Below, in pieces: positions 48,447-57,284 of a stretch of DNA of 64,000 bases (positions within the stretch are counted from its first letter, which is position 1; each line of letters opens with the position of its first letter). Both the position numbers and the translations under genes were made by a program. Source of the stretch: CAVSRC01 sp963830205 (GTDB taxonomy: Bacteria; Pseudomonadota; Alphaproteobacteria; Rhizobiales; Kaistiaceae); NCBI GenBank assembly GCA_963830205.1, contig CAWHLP010000012.1, forward strand, positions 99,431 to 163,430, read 5' to 3'. The notes beneath the pieces were generated by a model. That model saw only the letters and a list, made by a program, of their open reading frames with translations. It was not told where the DNA came from and searched no databases.

Positions 48447-48875
48447 ATGCAGGGCGCGTGCCGCACCCCGCAGGGCACCGGAAACCGTCCATTCACCGTC
48501 CGACACACTGTAACTTGTAGTTGCGGTCCGCGCCTGCCGCTAGCTGGTCGGCGGCGAGGATCCGCAGATGAGCAGGCGCGGTATTCCCTCTTCCTGTCCA
48601 GATGGCCATCGCCGCCGGCGTCGGGCGCGCTCGGCTCGCTGGCCGTCGCGCAAACCGACGTGTGGCTGGCCGACGTCGCGAGATGCGTCGCGTCCGGCGG
48701 CCACATCGCCTGCCCCATCAAAGGCAACATCAGCATCAACACCGGCGAGCGCATCTATCACGTGCCCGGCCAGATGTACTACGACGCGACGATCATCAGC
48801 CCGCAATTCGGCGAACGCTGGTTCTGCACGGAAGCCGAGGCCCGCGCCGCCGGCTGGCGAAAGGCGCGCCGATAG
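48447..48875 (+). CDS. Sunset-domain protein, start uncertain
   Basis: The reliable part is the C-terminal 70 residues: ADVARCVASGGHIACPIKGN, then SINTGERIYHVPGQMYY and GERWFCTEAEARAAGWRK, the sunset domain seen at the end of thermonuclease-like and envelope proteins of alphaproteobacteria. It reads like a short exported protein, but the upstream text in this frame (from ATG 48447) is poor. Another frame offers ATG 48602 with MAIAAGVGRA; one extra CG in GCGCGC (48625-48630) would join it to LGSLAVAQTDVWLADV, so a further frame break is possible. The function is unknown. Confidence 0.6.
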   Translation: MQGACRTPQGTGNRPFTVRHTVTCSCGPRLPLAGRRRGSADEQARYSLFLSRWPSPPASGALGSLAVAQTDVWLADVARCVASGGHIACPIKGNISINTGERIYHVPGQMYYDATIISPQFGERWFCTEAEARAAGWRKARR

Positions 48876-48878
48876 GCC

Positions 48879-50303
48879 TTACGTCGCCGTGCCGCCGACC
48901 GTGAGCCGGTCGATCCTCAGCGTCGGCTGGCCGACGCCGACCGGCACGCCCTGGCCGTTCTTGCCGCAGGTGCCGACGCCGGGGTCGAGCTGCATGTCGC
49001 TGCCGATCATCTTGACGCGGGTGAGCGCGTCCGGCCCGTTGCCGATGAGCATGGCGCCCTTGATCGCCGGCCCGATCTTGCCGTTCTCGATGCGGTAGGC
49101 CTCGGTGCAGGAGAAGACGAACTTTCCGCTCGTGATGTCCACCTGGCCGCCGCCGAAGGAGACGGCGTAGATGCCGTCCTTGACCGAAGCGAGGATCTCC
49201 TTGGGGTCGTCCTTGCCGCCGAGCATGATGGTGTTGGTCATGCGCGGCATGGGGACATGGGCATAGGACTGGCGGCGGCCGTTGCCGGTCGGCTGCATGC
49301 CCATCAGGCGGGCATTCTGCCGGTCCTGCATGTAGCCGACCAGGATGCCGTCCTCGATCAGCGTGGTCGATTGCGTCGGCGTGCCCTCGTCGTCGATGGT
49401 GAGCGAGCCGCGCCGGTTGAGGATGGTGCCGTCGTCGATGACGGTGACGCCGGGGGAAGCGACGCGCTGGCCCATCAGGCCGGCAAAGGCGCTCTCGCCC
49501 TTGCGGTTGAAATCACCTTCCAGCCCGTGGCCGACTGCCTCGTGCAGCAGGATGCCCGGCCAGCCGGGGCCGAGCACCACGTCGAAGGTGCCGGCCGGCG
49601 CCGGAACCGCCGAGAGGTTGACCAGCGCCTGGCGCAGCGCCTCGTCGACGGCGAACTGCCACTGGTCGGTGGCGATGAACTGACCGAAGCCCTCGCGCCC
49701 GCCCATGCCGTGCGAGCCTGATTCCTGGCGGTCGCCGTCGCCGACGACCACCGCGACGCTGACCCGCACCATCGGCCTCACGTCGCGTACGAAGCTGCCG
49801 TCGGCGCGCAGGATCTCGATCTCCTGATAGGAGCCGGCGAGCGAAGCGGTGACCTGGCGCACGCGCGGGTCGCGGCCACGGGCGAAGGCGTCGATCTCCT
49901 CCAGGAGCTTCACCTTCTCGGCGAAGGTCGGGCTGCCGAGCGGGCTCTCGTCGCCATAGAGCGCCCGGTTGGTTCCGCGCGGCGCTTCGGCATAGGTGCC
50001 CTTGTGGCCGGCCTTGACCGCCTGCACGGCGTCGCCGGCGCGGCGGATCGCCGGTTCCGAGATCTCGCCGGAGTGGGCGAAGCCCTGGGCCTCGCCCGCC
50101 ACCGCCCGCAGGCCGAAGCCCTGGTTGGTGTCGAAGCTCGCCGATTTCAGCCGGCCATTGTCGAACAGCAGGCTCTCGGCCTCGGCGAATTCCAGATAGA
50201 GCTCGCCGTCATCGGCGCCGGCGAGTGCCTCGGCAACCGCCTTGCGGGCGGTCTCGTGGTCAAGTCCGGCGCGGTCGAGGATGCTGTGATCGGTCATGGT
50301 CAA
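48879..50303 (-). CDS. tldD: Metalloprotease TldD
   Basis: Zinc subunit of the TldD/TldE protease. 474 aa. The metal motif is WPGILLHEAVGHGLEGDFN (HExxxH) near residue 260; family text includes NRRGSLTIDDEGTPTQST and VDITSGKFVFSCTEAYRIENG. Its partner PmbA/TldE is at 8.4-9.75 kb. tldD is divergent from nothing: ialB lies upstream on the same strand after a 207-bp gap that holds a dispersed repeat. Confidence 0.94.
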   Translation of the reverse strand: MTMTDHSILDRAGLDHETARKAVAEALAGADDGELYLEFAEAESLLFDNGRLKSASFDTNQGFGLRAVAGEAQGFAHSGEISEPAIRRAGDAVQAVKAGHKGTYAEAPRGTNRALYGDESPLGSPTFAEKVKLLEEIDAFARGRDPRVRQVTASLAGSYQEIEILRADGSFVRDVRPMVRVSVAVVVGDGDRQESGSHGMGGREGFGQFIATDQWQFAVDEALRQALVNLSAVPAPAGTFDVVLGPGWPGILLHEAVGHGLEGDFNRKGESAFAGLMGQRVASPGVTVIDDGTILNRRGSLTIDDEGTPTQSTTLIEDGILVGYMQDRQNARLMGMQPTGNGRRQSYAHVPMPRMTNTIMLGGKDDPKEILASVKDGIYAVSFGGGQVDITSGKFVFSCTEAYRIENGKIGPAIKGAMLIGNGPDALTRVKMIGSDMQLDPGVGTCGKNGQGVPVGVGQPTLRIDRLTVGGTAT

Positions 50304-50416
50304 GCCTGGGGCGAGGGGACGGGGACGGGTGTGCCGAGCCTACAGATAGGGCGCCGGCCGCCGCGCCGCAAATCGCGGGCGGCCTCGTGGTTCGAGGCCC
50401 GGCTGGGCCGCAGTCC

Positions 50417-50492
50417 GCAGCCCGGATGGAGCGTGAGCGAAATCCGGGAGTGACGCACCCGCAATCCGCTTCGCGCCTTGCAGGCTACGAGG
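50417..50492. repeat. Dispersed CCCGGATT/CATCCGGG-type palindromic repeat
   Basis: AGCCCGGATGGAGCGTGAGC followed by GAAATCCGGG forms one stem; CGCAATCCGCTTCGCGCC and TTGCAGGCTACGAG complete the pattern. This REP-like sequence (CCCGGAT...ATCCGGG...GGCTACG) is very common in intergenic DNA of many proteobacteria. It sits in the 207-bp gap between ialB and tldD. Confidence 0.65.
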
Positions 50493-50510
50493 CCGCCAAG
50501 CCAGCGGCGT

Positions 50511-51224
50511 TCAGGGCAATGCCTTGAAGCCGTCGGCGAAGCCGTTGAGCGAGATCGGGATGCCGATGCCCTCTTCCGGCGTCTGGAAGATGATGAAGGT
50601 CGCCGTCTTGCCGGTCTCGAGCTCGTTGAGCAGCTTGTCCTCGAGGATCACCTCGGCGACGCAGCCATTGGGCAGGCAGCGTACGAAGCCGGCCCGTCCG
50701 AGATCGGCGTCGTCGATCTTGAGCCCGAGCCCGGAGGGCAGGAGCACGCCGAGCGGCGCCAGTATCCGCATGATTCGCGATTTCTTGTCGGCCGTCTTGA
50801 GCACGATCACGGTCAGGCCGACGTTCTCGCGGTCCTCGGCGGTGACGAACTGCATGAGCACGCATTGCTCGCTCTGGGCGCCGGGCGGCGTATCGCAGCG
50901 CACCTGCCAGTCGGCATGGGTGGAGCGAATCGGCGGCTCGCCGGAGGCGGGCGGGGCCACCGAGACGACCGCCTTGGGGACGTCGGTTTCAGTGGCCGGC
51001 TGGGTATCGGGCGTGAGCGTTTGCGGTGCGGGCGATGTCGCCGAGCGTTCGCCGCGCGGCGGCGTATTGGTCGCCACCGTCGCGGTCCCGCGACCAAAGA
51101 ATCCCGTGGCAAACAGCACCACCACCACGCCGACGGCGATGGCCAGAACACCGGCGACAACCGCCAGAATCGGGACCAGCGGGCTCTTCCGCGGCTCTAC
51201 TTCGTAGTCTTCGTCTTCGTACAT
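50511..51224 (-). CDS. Invasion-associated locus B (IalB) family protein
   Basis: 237 aa, anchored by one membrane segment near residues 16-42 (VPILAVVAGVLAIAVGVVVV) and exposed to the periplasm. A Thr/Pro-rich linker (about 50-95) leads to the IalB domain: HADWQVRCDTPPGAQSEQC, VVLKTADKK-like IVLKTADKKSRIMRILAP, GFVRCLPNGCVAEVILED with two Cys that may pair. The original IalB of Bartonella aids red-cell entry, but the family is widespread in free-living species with unknown roles. It is divergent from coxB. Confidence 0.85.
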   Translation of the reverse strand: MYEDEDYEVEPRKSPLVPILAVVAGVLAIAVGVVVVLFATGFFGRGTATVATNTPPRGERSATSPAPQTLTPDTQPATETDVPKAVVSVAPPASGEPPIRSTHADWQVRCDTPPGAQSEQCVLMQFVTAEDRENVGLTVIVLKTADKKSRIMRILAPLGVLLPSGLGLKIDDADLGRAGFVRCLPNGCVAEVILEDKLLNELETGKTATFIIFQTPEEGIGIPISLNGFADGFKALP

Positions 51225-51584
51225 CCGGCCGTCGATACATCAGCCTGGCAGTGTGCAGGCAAGCCAAAGACCGCCGAATCGCCAACGGCCCCGGCTGATC
51301 TTGCAACAAATGGCCGCCCGAAGGAATCGCAGCAGGCCGCCGTCCCCAGGCCATGCCGCACTGCGATAGCGGCAAATCGAAGGCGATAGGTGCAATTTGC
51401 CGCATGGACGGTCGCGTTAGGCCGTTGCGGGAAACCTCAGCTTATGGTTTTTCTTTAGCATAGTTCCAACCACCGTGCCGGGCCGGCGTGTCGCCGGGCA
51501 GGGAGGTTGTCTTTTTATGGCGGCTGGGGGCCGCGTTCGACAAGGGGCCGAGCGGGAACGCTCGGATTGGGAAGGAGCGAATCG
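51225..51584. promoter_or_regulatory. Divergent ialB/coxB intergenic region
   Basis: The longest gene-free stretch (360 bp). It contains a perfect 9-bp inverted repeat, GCGGCAAAT at 51369-51377 and ATTTGCCGC at 51395-51403, and then an AT-richer segment (TTATGGTTTTTCTTTAGCAT, 51441-51460) that is a plausible promoter zone for coxB. AAGGAG lies before the coxB GTG. No small gene with a convincing ribosome site is seen. Confidence 0.45.
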
Positions 51585-52481
51585 GTGAGAACGGCACTGA
51601 AGCGGGCGACGCTGGGCATGGCGCTGGCCGGTGGCGGGCTGATGGCACTTGCCGGGCCGGCCGCGGCGAATCCCTCGCCCTGGGAAATCAACCTGCAGCC
51701 GGCGGCGAGCCCGATCATGGAGATGATCCACCGTTTCAACAACGGTGTGCTGATCGTCGTGACGCTGATCGTGCTCTTTGTCCTGGCGCTGCTCGTCTAT
51801 GTCATGGTGCGCTTCAACGCGAAGGCGAACCCGGTCCCCTCGAAGACCTCGCACAACACGATGATCGAGGTGCTGTGGACGGTGGTGCCGATCCTCATCC
51901 TGGTCGGCATCGCGGTGCCGTCCTTCGCGCTGCTCTTCGCCGAGCACGACCCGGCCCGCGCCATCGCCGGCTTCGACCCGGCCAAGGACAAGCAGCTCAC
52001 CATCAAGGCGACCGGCAACCAGTGGTACTGGACCTACGATTATCCCGACAACGGCGACATCTCGTTCGATTCGTATCTGCTGCGCGACAAGGACGGCAAC
52101 CCGACCGGCGAGCCGCGGCTCTTGGCCGTCGACAACAAGATGGTCGTGCCGGTGGGCGTGGTCGTCCGCATGCAGGTCATCGGCGCCGACGTCATCCATT
52201 CCTTCGCGGTGCCCTCCTTCGGCATCAAGATCGACGCCGTTCCCGGCCGTCTCAACGAGACCTGGTTCCGGGCCGACAAGGAAGGCACCTATTACGGCCA
52301 GTGCTCGGAGCTCTGCGGCCGCGACCACGCCTACATGCCGATCGCGGTCGAAGTGGTCAGCCAGGACAAGTTCGACGCCTGGGCGAAGACCGCGGCGACC
52401 GATCTCGATGCGGCCAACAAGCAGCTTGCCGCAGCCGAAGCGAAATCCCCCGCGACCGTCGTCGCGGCGGCCAAGGACTAG
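51585..52481 (+). CDS. coxB: Cytochrome c oxidase subunit II
   Basis: CuA-bearing subunit of the aa3 oxidase; accepts electrons from cytochrome c. 298 aa. A signal peptide (ALAGGGLMALAGPAAANPS) is followed by two membrane segments (LIVVTLIVLFVLALLVYVMV; VLWTVVPILILVGIAVPSFA), then the cupredoxin domain with NQWYWTYDYPD and the CuA ligands in GQCSELCGRDHAYMPI. GTG 51585 follows AAGGAG. It is the first gene of the cox operon. Confidence 0.95.
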   Translation: MRTALKRATLGMALAGGGLMALAGPAAANPSPWEINLQPAASPIMEMIHRFNNGVLIVVTLIVLFVLALLVYVMVRFNAKANPVPSKTSHNTMIEVLWTVVPILILVGIAVPSFALLFAEHDPARAIAGFDPAKDKQLTIKATGNQWYWTYDYPDNGDISFDSYLLRDKDGNPTGEPRLLAVDNKMVVPVGVVVRMQVIGADVIHSFAVPSFGIKIDAVPGRLNETWFRADKEGTYYGQCSELCGRDHAYMPIAVEVVSQDKFDAWAKTAATDLDAANKQLAAAEAKSPATVVAAAKD

Positions 52482-52529
52482 GGCCCACCCGCCGCAGCAG
52501 CCGGAACGGCTCGATCAAAGGAGACAGGC

Positions 52530-54144
52530 ATGGCCTCGAGCGCAGGGTATCAGGCGCATAGCGAAGCACACGCGCACGCTCACCCGACGGGGTGGCGCCG
52601 GTGGGTCTATTCCACCAACCACAAGGACATCGGCACGATGTACCTTGTCTTCGCCATCTGCACGGGCATCATCGGCGGTGCCCTGTCGGTGGCCATGCGC
52701 ATGGAGCTCATGGAGCCGGGCCTGCAGATCTTCGGCGACCCCGAGCTGTTCAACGTCTTCGTCACCGCGCACGGCCTGATCATGATCTTCTTCATGGTCA
52801 TGCCGGCGATGATCGGCGGCTTCGGCAACTGGTTCGTGCCGATCATGATCGGCGCGCCGGACATGGCCTTCCCGCGCATGAACAACATCTCGTTCTGGCT
52901 GCTGCCGCCGGCCTTCGCGCTGCTGGTCATCTCGCTGTTCATGCCGAGCGCCCCCGGCGCCCATGGCGTTGGCGGCGGCTGGACCATCTACCCGCCGCTG
53001 TCGACCACCGGCCAGCCCGGCCCGGCGATGGATTTCGCCATCCTGTCGCTGCACCTGGCCGGCGCCTCGTCGATCCTCGGCGCCATCAACTTCATCACCA
53101 CCATCTTCAACATGCGCGCGCCGGGCATGACGCTGCACAAGATGCCGCTGTTCGTCTGGTCGATCCTGGTGACCACCTTCCTGCTCTTGCTCGCCCTGCC
53201 GGTTCTGGCGGGCGCCATCACCATGCTCCTGACCGACCGCAACTTCGGCACCGCCTTCTTCAAGCCCGAGCAGGGCGGCGACCCGGTGCTCTTCCAGCAC
53301 CTGTTCTGGTTCTTCGGTCACCCCGAGGTCTACATCCTCATCCTGCCCGGCTTCGGCATGGTCAGCCAGATCGTGTCGACCTTCTCCAAGAAGCCGGTGT
53401 TCGGCTACATGGGCATGGCCTACGCCATGGTCGCCATCGGCTTCATCGGCTTCGTGGTCTGGGCCCACCACATGTACACGGTCGGCCTGTCGCTCGACCT
53501 GCAGGCCTATTTCGTCGCCGCCACCATGGTCATCGCGGTGCCGACCGGCGTGAAGGTGTTCTCGTGGATCGCCACCATGTGGGGCGGCTCGATCGAGTTC
53601 CGCACGCCCATGCTGTGGGCGATCGGCTTCATCTTCCTGTTCACCGTCGGCGGCGTCACCGGCGTCATGCTGGCCAATGCCGGCCTCGACTACGTGTTGC
53701 AGGACACCTACTTCGTCGTCGCCCACTTCCACTACGTGCTGTCGCTGGGCGCCGTCTTCACCATCTTCGCCGGCTGGTACTACTGGTTCCCGAAGATGAG
53801 CGGCTACATGTACAACGAGAAGCTGGCGAACATTCACTTCTGGGTCACGTTCGTCGGCGTCAACCTGGTCTTCTTCCCGCAGCACTTCCTCGGCCTTGCC
53901 GGCATGCCGCGCCGCTATGCCGACTATCCCGGATGCCTTCGCAGGGTGGAACTACGTCTCCTCGATCGGCTCCTACATCGCGGCGGTCGGCGTGGTGATT
54001 TTCCTCTACACGATGTGGGAGGCCTTCGCGAAGAAGCGGCCTGCCGGCGACAATCCGTGGGGCGAGGGCGCCACCACGCTGGAGTGGATGCTGTCGTCGC
54101 CGCCGCCCTTCCACCAGTGGGAGACCCTGCCGCGGATTCGGTAG
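52530..54144 (+). pseudogene. coxA: Cytochrome c oxidase subunit I, 3' frame break
   Basis: Catalytic subunit with haem a, haem a3 and CuB; reduces O2 and pumps protons. ATG 52530 follows AAGGAGA. The text is highly typical: STNHKDIGTMYLVFAICTG, FGHPEVYILILPGFGMVSQI, WAHHMYTVGLSLDLQAYF and FHYVLSLGAVFTIFAGWYYW. After PRRYADYP at about 53930 the frame shifts; the next frame gives DAFAGWNYVSSIGSYIAAVG and ends ETLPRIR at 54144. Removing one C from CCCGG restores the canonical DYPDAFAGWN; adding CG would give DYPADAF, one residue longer. About 537 aa when mended. Confidence 0.92.
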
Positions 54145-54152
54145 GCACAAAT

Positions 54153-54272
54153 AAGAGGCGAGGAGGGCCGTAGGCCCGACCGGGAAGCAAGCAAGAGGCG
54201 AAGAGCGCCGCAGGCGCGACCGGGAAACTGAACCAGAGGCAAGGACGGCCGCAGGCCGGACAGGGAAAGAAC
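54153..54272. repeat. Three tandem hairpin repeats between coxA and ctaB
   Basis: Three imperfect copies of a 40-41-base unit start near 54153, 54193 and 54234. Each has AGAGGCGA/AAG-A, a small hairpin, then GACCGGGAA or GACAGGGAA. The hairpins differ but stay paired: GGGCC-GTA-GGCCC, GCGCC-GCA-GGCGC and CGGCC-GCA-GGCCG. Such compensating changes point to a selected RNA or DNA fold. The block fills the whole 131-base gap and ends only a few bases before the ctaB GTG. Confidence 0.8.
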
Positions 54273-54275
54273 GAA

Positions 54276-55211
54276 GTGGCGTATTCGGACGAAGCAAACG
54301 CGGCGCTCAGCACCGATCTGGTGCTCGGCGGCAGCGTCAGCGACTACATCGCCCTGCTCAAGCCGCGGGTGATGTCGTTGGTCGTGTTCACCGCCTTCGT
54401 CGGCATGGCAATCGCCCCGGTCGGCTTGAACCCGGTGATCGGCTTCCTGGCGCTGCTGGCGATCGCCGTGGGCGCCGGCGCCTCGGGCGCGCTCAACATG
54501 TGGTACGACGCCGACATCGATGCGGTGATGCGCCGCACGATGAAACGGCCGGTACCGGCCGGACGTCTGACGGCCGGCGAAGCGCTGGGCTTCGGCCTGC
54601 CGCTGGCCGTGGGCTCGGTGGTCTTCCTCGGGCTCGCCACCAATGTCGTCGCCGCCGGGCTGCTCGCCTTCACCATCGCCTTCTACGTCATCGTCTATAC
54701 CATGTGGCTCAAGCGCTCGACGCCGCAGAACATCGTCATCGGTGGCGCCGCCGGCGCCCTGCCGCCGATGGTCGGCTGGGCGGCGGTCACCGGCGGCGTC
54801 AGCCTCGAGAGCCTCAGCCTGTTCCTGATCATCTTGCTGTGGACGCCGCCGCACTTCTGGGCGCTGTCGCTCTACAAGTGCGAGGACTACGCCAAGGCCG
54901 GCGTGCCCATGCTGCCGGTGGTCGCCGGCGAGGCTGCAACCAAGCGCCACATCCTCGCCTATGCGGTGGTGCTTGCCGTCGTTGCGGCTCTCCTGCCGCC
55001 GCTCACCGGCATCACCTCGTGGACCTACGCCGTGATCGCCGGCGGCCTAGGCGCCGTGTTCGTCGCGCTGGCCTGGGCCGTCTTCCGCATGCCGGAAGGG
55101 GACGCCGCCAAGCTGCCGGCGCGCCGCCTGTTCACCTTCTCGCTTCTGTACCTTTTCCTGCTCTTCGCGGTTATCCTGGCCGAGAAGGGCCTCACGGGGC
55201 TCGCGGCATGA
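54276..55211 (+). CDS. ctaB: Protohaem IX farnesyltransferase (haem o synthase)
   Basis: Membrane enzyme that farnesylates haem b to haem o, on the way to haem a for CoxA. 311 aa with about 8-9 membrane segments. Motifs: DYIALLKPRVMSLVVFTAFV near residue 20, NMWYDADIDAVMRRTMKRP (the Asp-rich prenyl site), and WTPPHFWALSLYKCEDYAKAG. The GTG start has the third tandem repeat directly before it. ATGA overlap with coxF. Confidence 0.95.
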   Translation: MAYSDEANAALSTDLVLGGSVSDYIALLKPRVMSLVVFTAFVGMAIAPVGLNPVIGFLALLAIAVGAGASGALNMWYDADIDAVMRRTMKRPVPAGRLTAGEALGFGLPLAVGSVVFLGLATNVVAAGLLAFTIAFYVIVYTMWLKRSTPQNIVIGGAAGALPPMVGWAAVTGGVSLESLSLFLIILLWTPPHFWALSLYKCEDYAKAGVPMLPVVAGEAATKRHILAYAVVLAVVAALLPPLTGITSWTYAVIAGGLGAVFVALAWAVFRMPEGDAAKLPARRLFTFSLLYLFLLFAVILAEKGLTGLAA

Positions 55212-55381
55212 CGGCGATGACGGTTGACGGCAACGACGGCGTGCGCTTGACCGAAGCGCAACGGAAGCGGCGGCGCACCCGCGCGGTGGCGACGGCGATC
55301 GCGCTCGCCGTCCTCGTCGTCCTGTTCTTCGTCCTGACCATCGTCCGCCTTGGTCAGAACGCGCTGACGCCCCCGATGTGA
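55208..55381 (+). CDS. coxF: CoxF-like small membrane protein
   Basis: 57 aa: a charged N-terminus (LTEAQRKRRRTRAVATAIAL) and one membrane segment (ALAVLVVLFFVLTIVRLG) near residues 30-48. Proteins of this size and form sit between ctaB and ctaG in rhizobial cox operons and are named CoxF. It is coupled at both ends by 4-bp overlaps (ATGA with ctaB; GTGA leading to ctaG). It may help assemble the oxidase; direct evidence is lacking. Confidence 0.75.
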   Translation: MTAMTVDGNDGVRLTEAQRKRRRTRAVATAIALAVLVVLFFVLTIVRLGQNALTPPM

Positions 55382-55383
55382 CC

Positions 55384-55983
55384 ATGGCGGAAGCGTTGAA
55401 GCCAGCGCCGCGCCGGCGCATCAGTTTCGGCCTCACCGCCGCCGTGCTGCTGGTGTTCGCCGCCGGCATGGTCGGCATGTCCTTCGCCGCGGTGCCGCTC
55501 TACCGCATCTTCTGCCAGGTGACCGGCTACGGCGGCACCACGCGCCGCGCCCAGATCGCGCCCAAGAAGATCCTCGACCGCGTCGTCACCGTGCGCTTCG
55601 ACAGCAACATCTCCAACAACCTCGGCTGGAGCTTCCGTCCGCTGAAGCGCGAGGTCCAGGTGCATCTCGGCGAGGTCGGCACCGTCTCGTTCCTGGCCGA
55701 GAACCGGACCGACAAGACCGAGACCGGCACCGCCGCGTTCAATGTCGCGCCCGACCAGGCCGGCGCCTATTTCAACAAGATCGCCTGCTTCTGCTTCACC
55801 GATCAGACGCTCAAGCCGGGCGAGCAGAAGGAACTCGGCGTCAGCTTCTTCGTCGATCCGGCCTATGCCGACGACCCCAACCTGCAGAACTTCACCACCA
55901 TCACTCTGTCGTACAGTTTCTATCCGGCTAAGCTGAAACCGGTCGCCTCGGCGGCGACGACATCGGGGGAAAACCCGCTTTGA
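55384..55983 (+). CDS. ctaG: Cytochrome c oxidase assembly protein CtaG/Cox11
   Basis: Copper chaperone that builds the CuB site of CoxA. 199 aa. One N-terminal membrane segment (FGLTAAVLLVFAAGMVGMSF), then VPLYRIFCQVTGYGGT, the Cu(I) motif CFCF in NKIACFCFTDQ, and FFVDPAYADDP. ATG 55384 is preferred; a GTG at 55378 overlaps the coxF stop. Confidence 0.95.
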   Translation: MAEALKPAPRRRISFGLTAAVLLVFAAGMVGMSFAAVPLYRIFCQVTGYGGTTRRAQIAPKKILDRVVTVRFDSNISNNLGWSFRPLKREVQVHLGEVGTVSFLAENRTDKTETGTAAFNVAPDQAGAYFNKIACFCFTDQTLKPGEQKELGVSFFVDPAYADDPNLQNFTTITLSYSFYPAKLKPVASAATTSGENPL

Positions 55984-56034
55984 CGCCCGCTGTCGCCTGA
56001 CGGCGGCGGGGGTCGATCCTGGAGCACTGGAACC

Positions 56035-56874
56035 ATGGCTGACGCGCACGCGAAGCATCATCCCTATCACCTGGTCGATCCGAGCCCGTGGCCGGTGCTC
56101 GGGGCCTTCTCGGCTTTCGTCCTGGCGATCGGCACGATCTCCTACATGCATGGCGCCAGCATCTGGCTGGTCGCGCCCGGCATCATCGGCGTGCTCTACA
56201 CCATGCTGGTGTGGTGGCGCGACGTCATCAAGGAGGCGCACGAGGGCTTCCACACCTCGGTCGTGGCGCTCGGCCTGCGCTACGGCATGATCCTGTTCAT
56301 CGCCTCCGAGGTGATGTTCTTCGTCGCCTGGTTCTGGGCCTTCTTCGATTCCAGCCTCTCCGCCGACAGCGCCATCCAGATCGCCAAGGTCGACTTCACC
56401 GGCGGCCACTGGCCGCCCAAGGGCATCGAGGTCTTCGACCCGTGGCACCTGCCGCTGCTCAACACCCTCATCCTGTTGACCTCGGGCACCACCGTCACCT
56501 GGGCGCACCATTCGCTCCTCCACGACGACCGCAAGGGGCTGATCTGGGGCCTGGTGCTGACCGTCATCCTCGGCCTCACCTTCACCTCGGTGCAGGCCTA
56601 CGAATATGCCCATGCGCCGTTCGCGTTCACCGGCGGCATCTTCGGCTCGACCTTCTTCATGGCGACCGGCTTCCATGGCTTCCACGTCATCGTCGGCACC
56701 ATCTTCCTGACCGTCTGCCTGATCCGCGCGGCCAAGGGCGACTTCAGCTCGAAGCAGCATTTCGGCTTCGAGGCCGCCGCCTGGTACTGGCACTTCGTCG
56801 ACGTGGTCTGGCTTTTCCTCTTCTTCTGCATCTATATTTGGGGTGGCTGGGGCGCGCCGATCCATCACGGCTAG
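56035..56874 (+). CDS. coxC: Cytochrome c oxidase subunit III
   Basis: Seven-helix core subunit that stabilises CoxA and its proton uptake. 279 aa. Typical text: HHPYHLVDPSPWPVLGAFSA at the start, FIASEVMFFVAWFWAFFDSS, LLTSGTTVTWAHHSLL, GFHGFHVIVGTIFLTVC, and WYWHFVDVVWLFLFFCIYIWG at the end (in parts). About 50 bp separate it from ctaG. Confidence 0.96.
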   Translation: MADAHAKHHPYHLVDPSPWPVLGAFSAFVLAIGTISYMHGASIWLVAPGIIGVLYTMLVWWRDVIKEAHEGFHTSVVALGLRYGMILFIASEVMFFVAWFWAFFDSSLSADSAIQIAKVDFTGGHWPPKGIEVFDPWHLPLLNTLILLTSGTTVTWAHHSLLHDDRKGLIWGLVLTVILGLTFTSVQAYEYAHAPFAFTGGIFGSTFFMATGFHGFHVIVGTIFLTVCLIRAAKGDFSSKQHFGFEAAAWYWHFVDVVWLFLFFCIYIWGGWGAPIHHG

Positions 56875-56894
56875 TGGCGCCTCTGGCGATCACG

Positions 56895-57278
56895 ATGAAT
56901 CCTGAGGACAAGGCTCTCTACCCACCGCAGCCGGTTTCGGTCGGCCTGCACGGGCGTTGTCCGCGCTGCGGCGAGGGGCGGCTGTTCGACGGCTTTCTGA
57001 CCGTCGCCCCGCGCTGCCAGAACTGCGGCCTGGAGTTCGATTTCGCCGATGCCGGCGACGGCCCGGCGGTCTTCATCATGATGATCGTCGGCTTCATCGT
57101 CGTCGGCTTGGCTTTGTACATCGAGGTCGCGTTCAACCCGCCCTATTGGCTCATGGCGGTCATCCTCGTGCCGCTGGTGCTCGGCCTGTCGATCGGCCTG
57201 CTGAGGCCGCTGAAGGGCCTGATGATCGCCCAGCAGTACCGCCACCGGGCCGAACTCGGGCGTCTCTCGGAACACTGA
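56895..57278 (+). CDS. DUF983 protein
   Basis: 127-aa membrane protein common after coxC. Two zinc-knuckle-like Cys pairs (CPRCGEGRLFDGF and APRCQNCGLEFDF) come before two membrane segments (VFIMMIVGFIVVGLALYIEV; MAVILVPLVLGLSIGLLRPL). The function is not known; the place in the operon suggests a role in oxidase assembly. It starts 20 bp after coxC. Confidence 0.9.
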   Translation: MNPEDKALYPPQPVSVGLHGRCPRCGEGRLFDGFLTVAPRCQNCGLEFDFADAGDGPAVFIMMIVGFIVVGLALYIEVAFNPPYWLMAVILVPLVLGLSIGLLRPLKGLMIAQQYRHRAELGRLSEH

Positions 57279-57284
57279 TCCGGC

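Noticed and set aside
52530..54144. Programmed frameshifting in coxA, purD or mutL
   Set aside because: No slippery heptamer or downstream stimulator is seen, and the same break type occurs in many unrelated genes.
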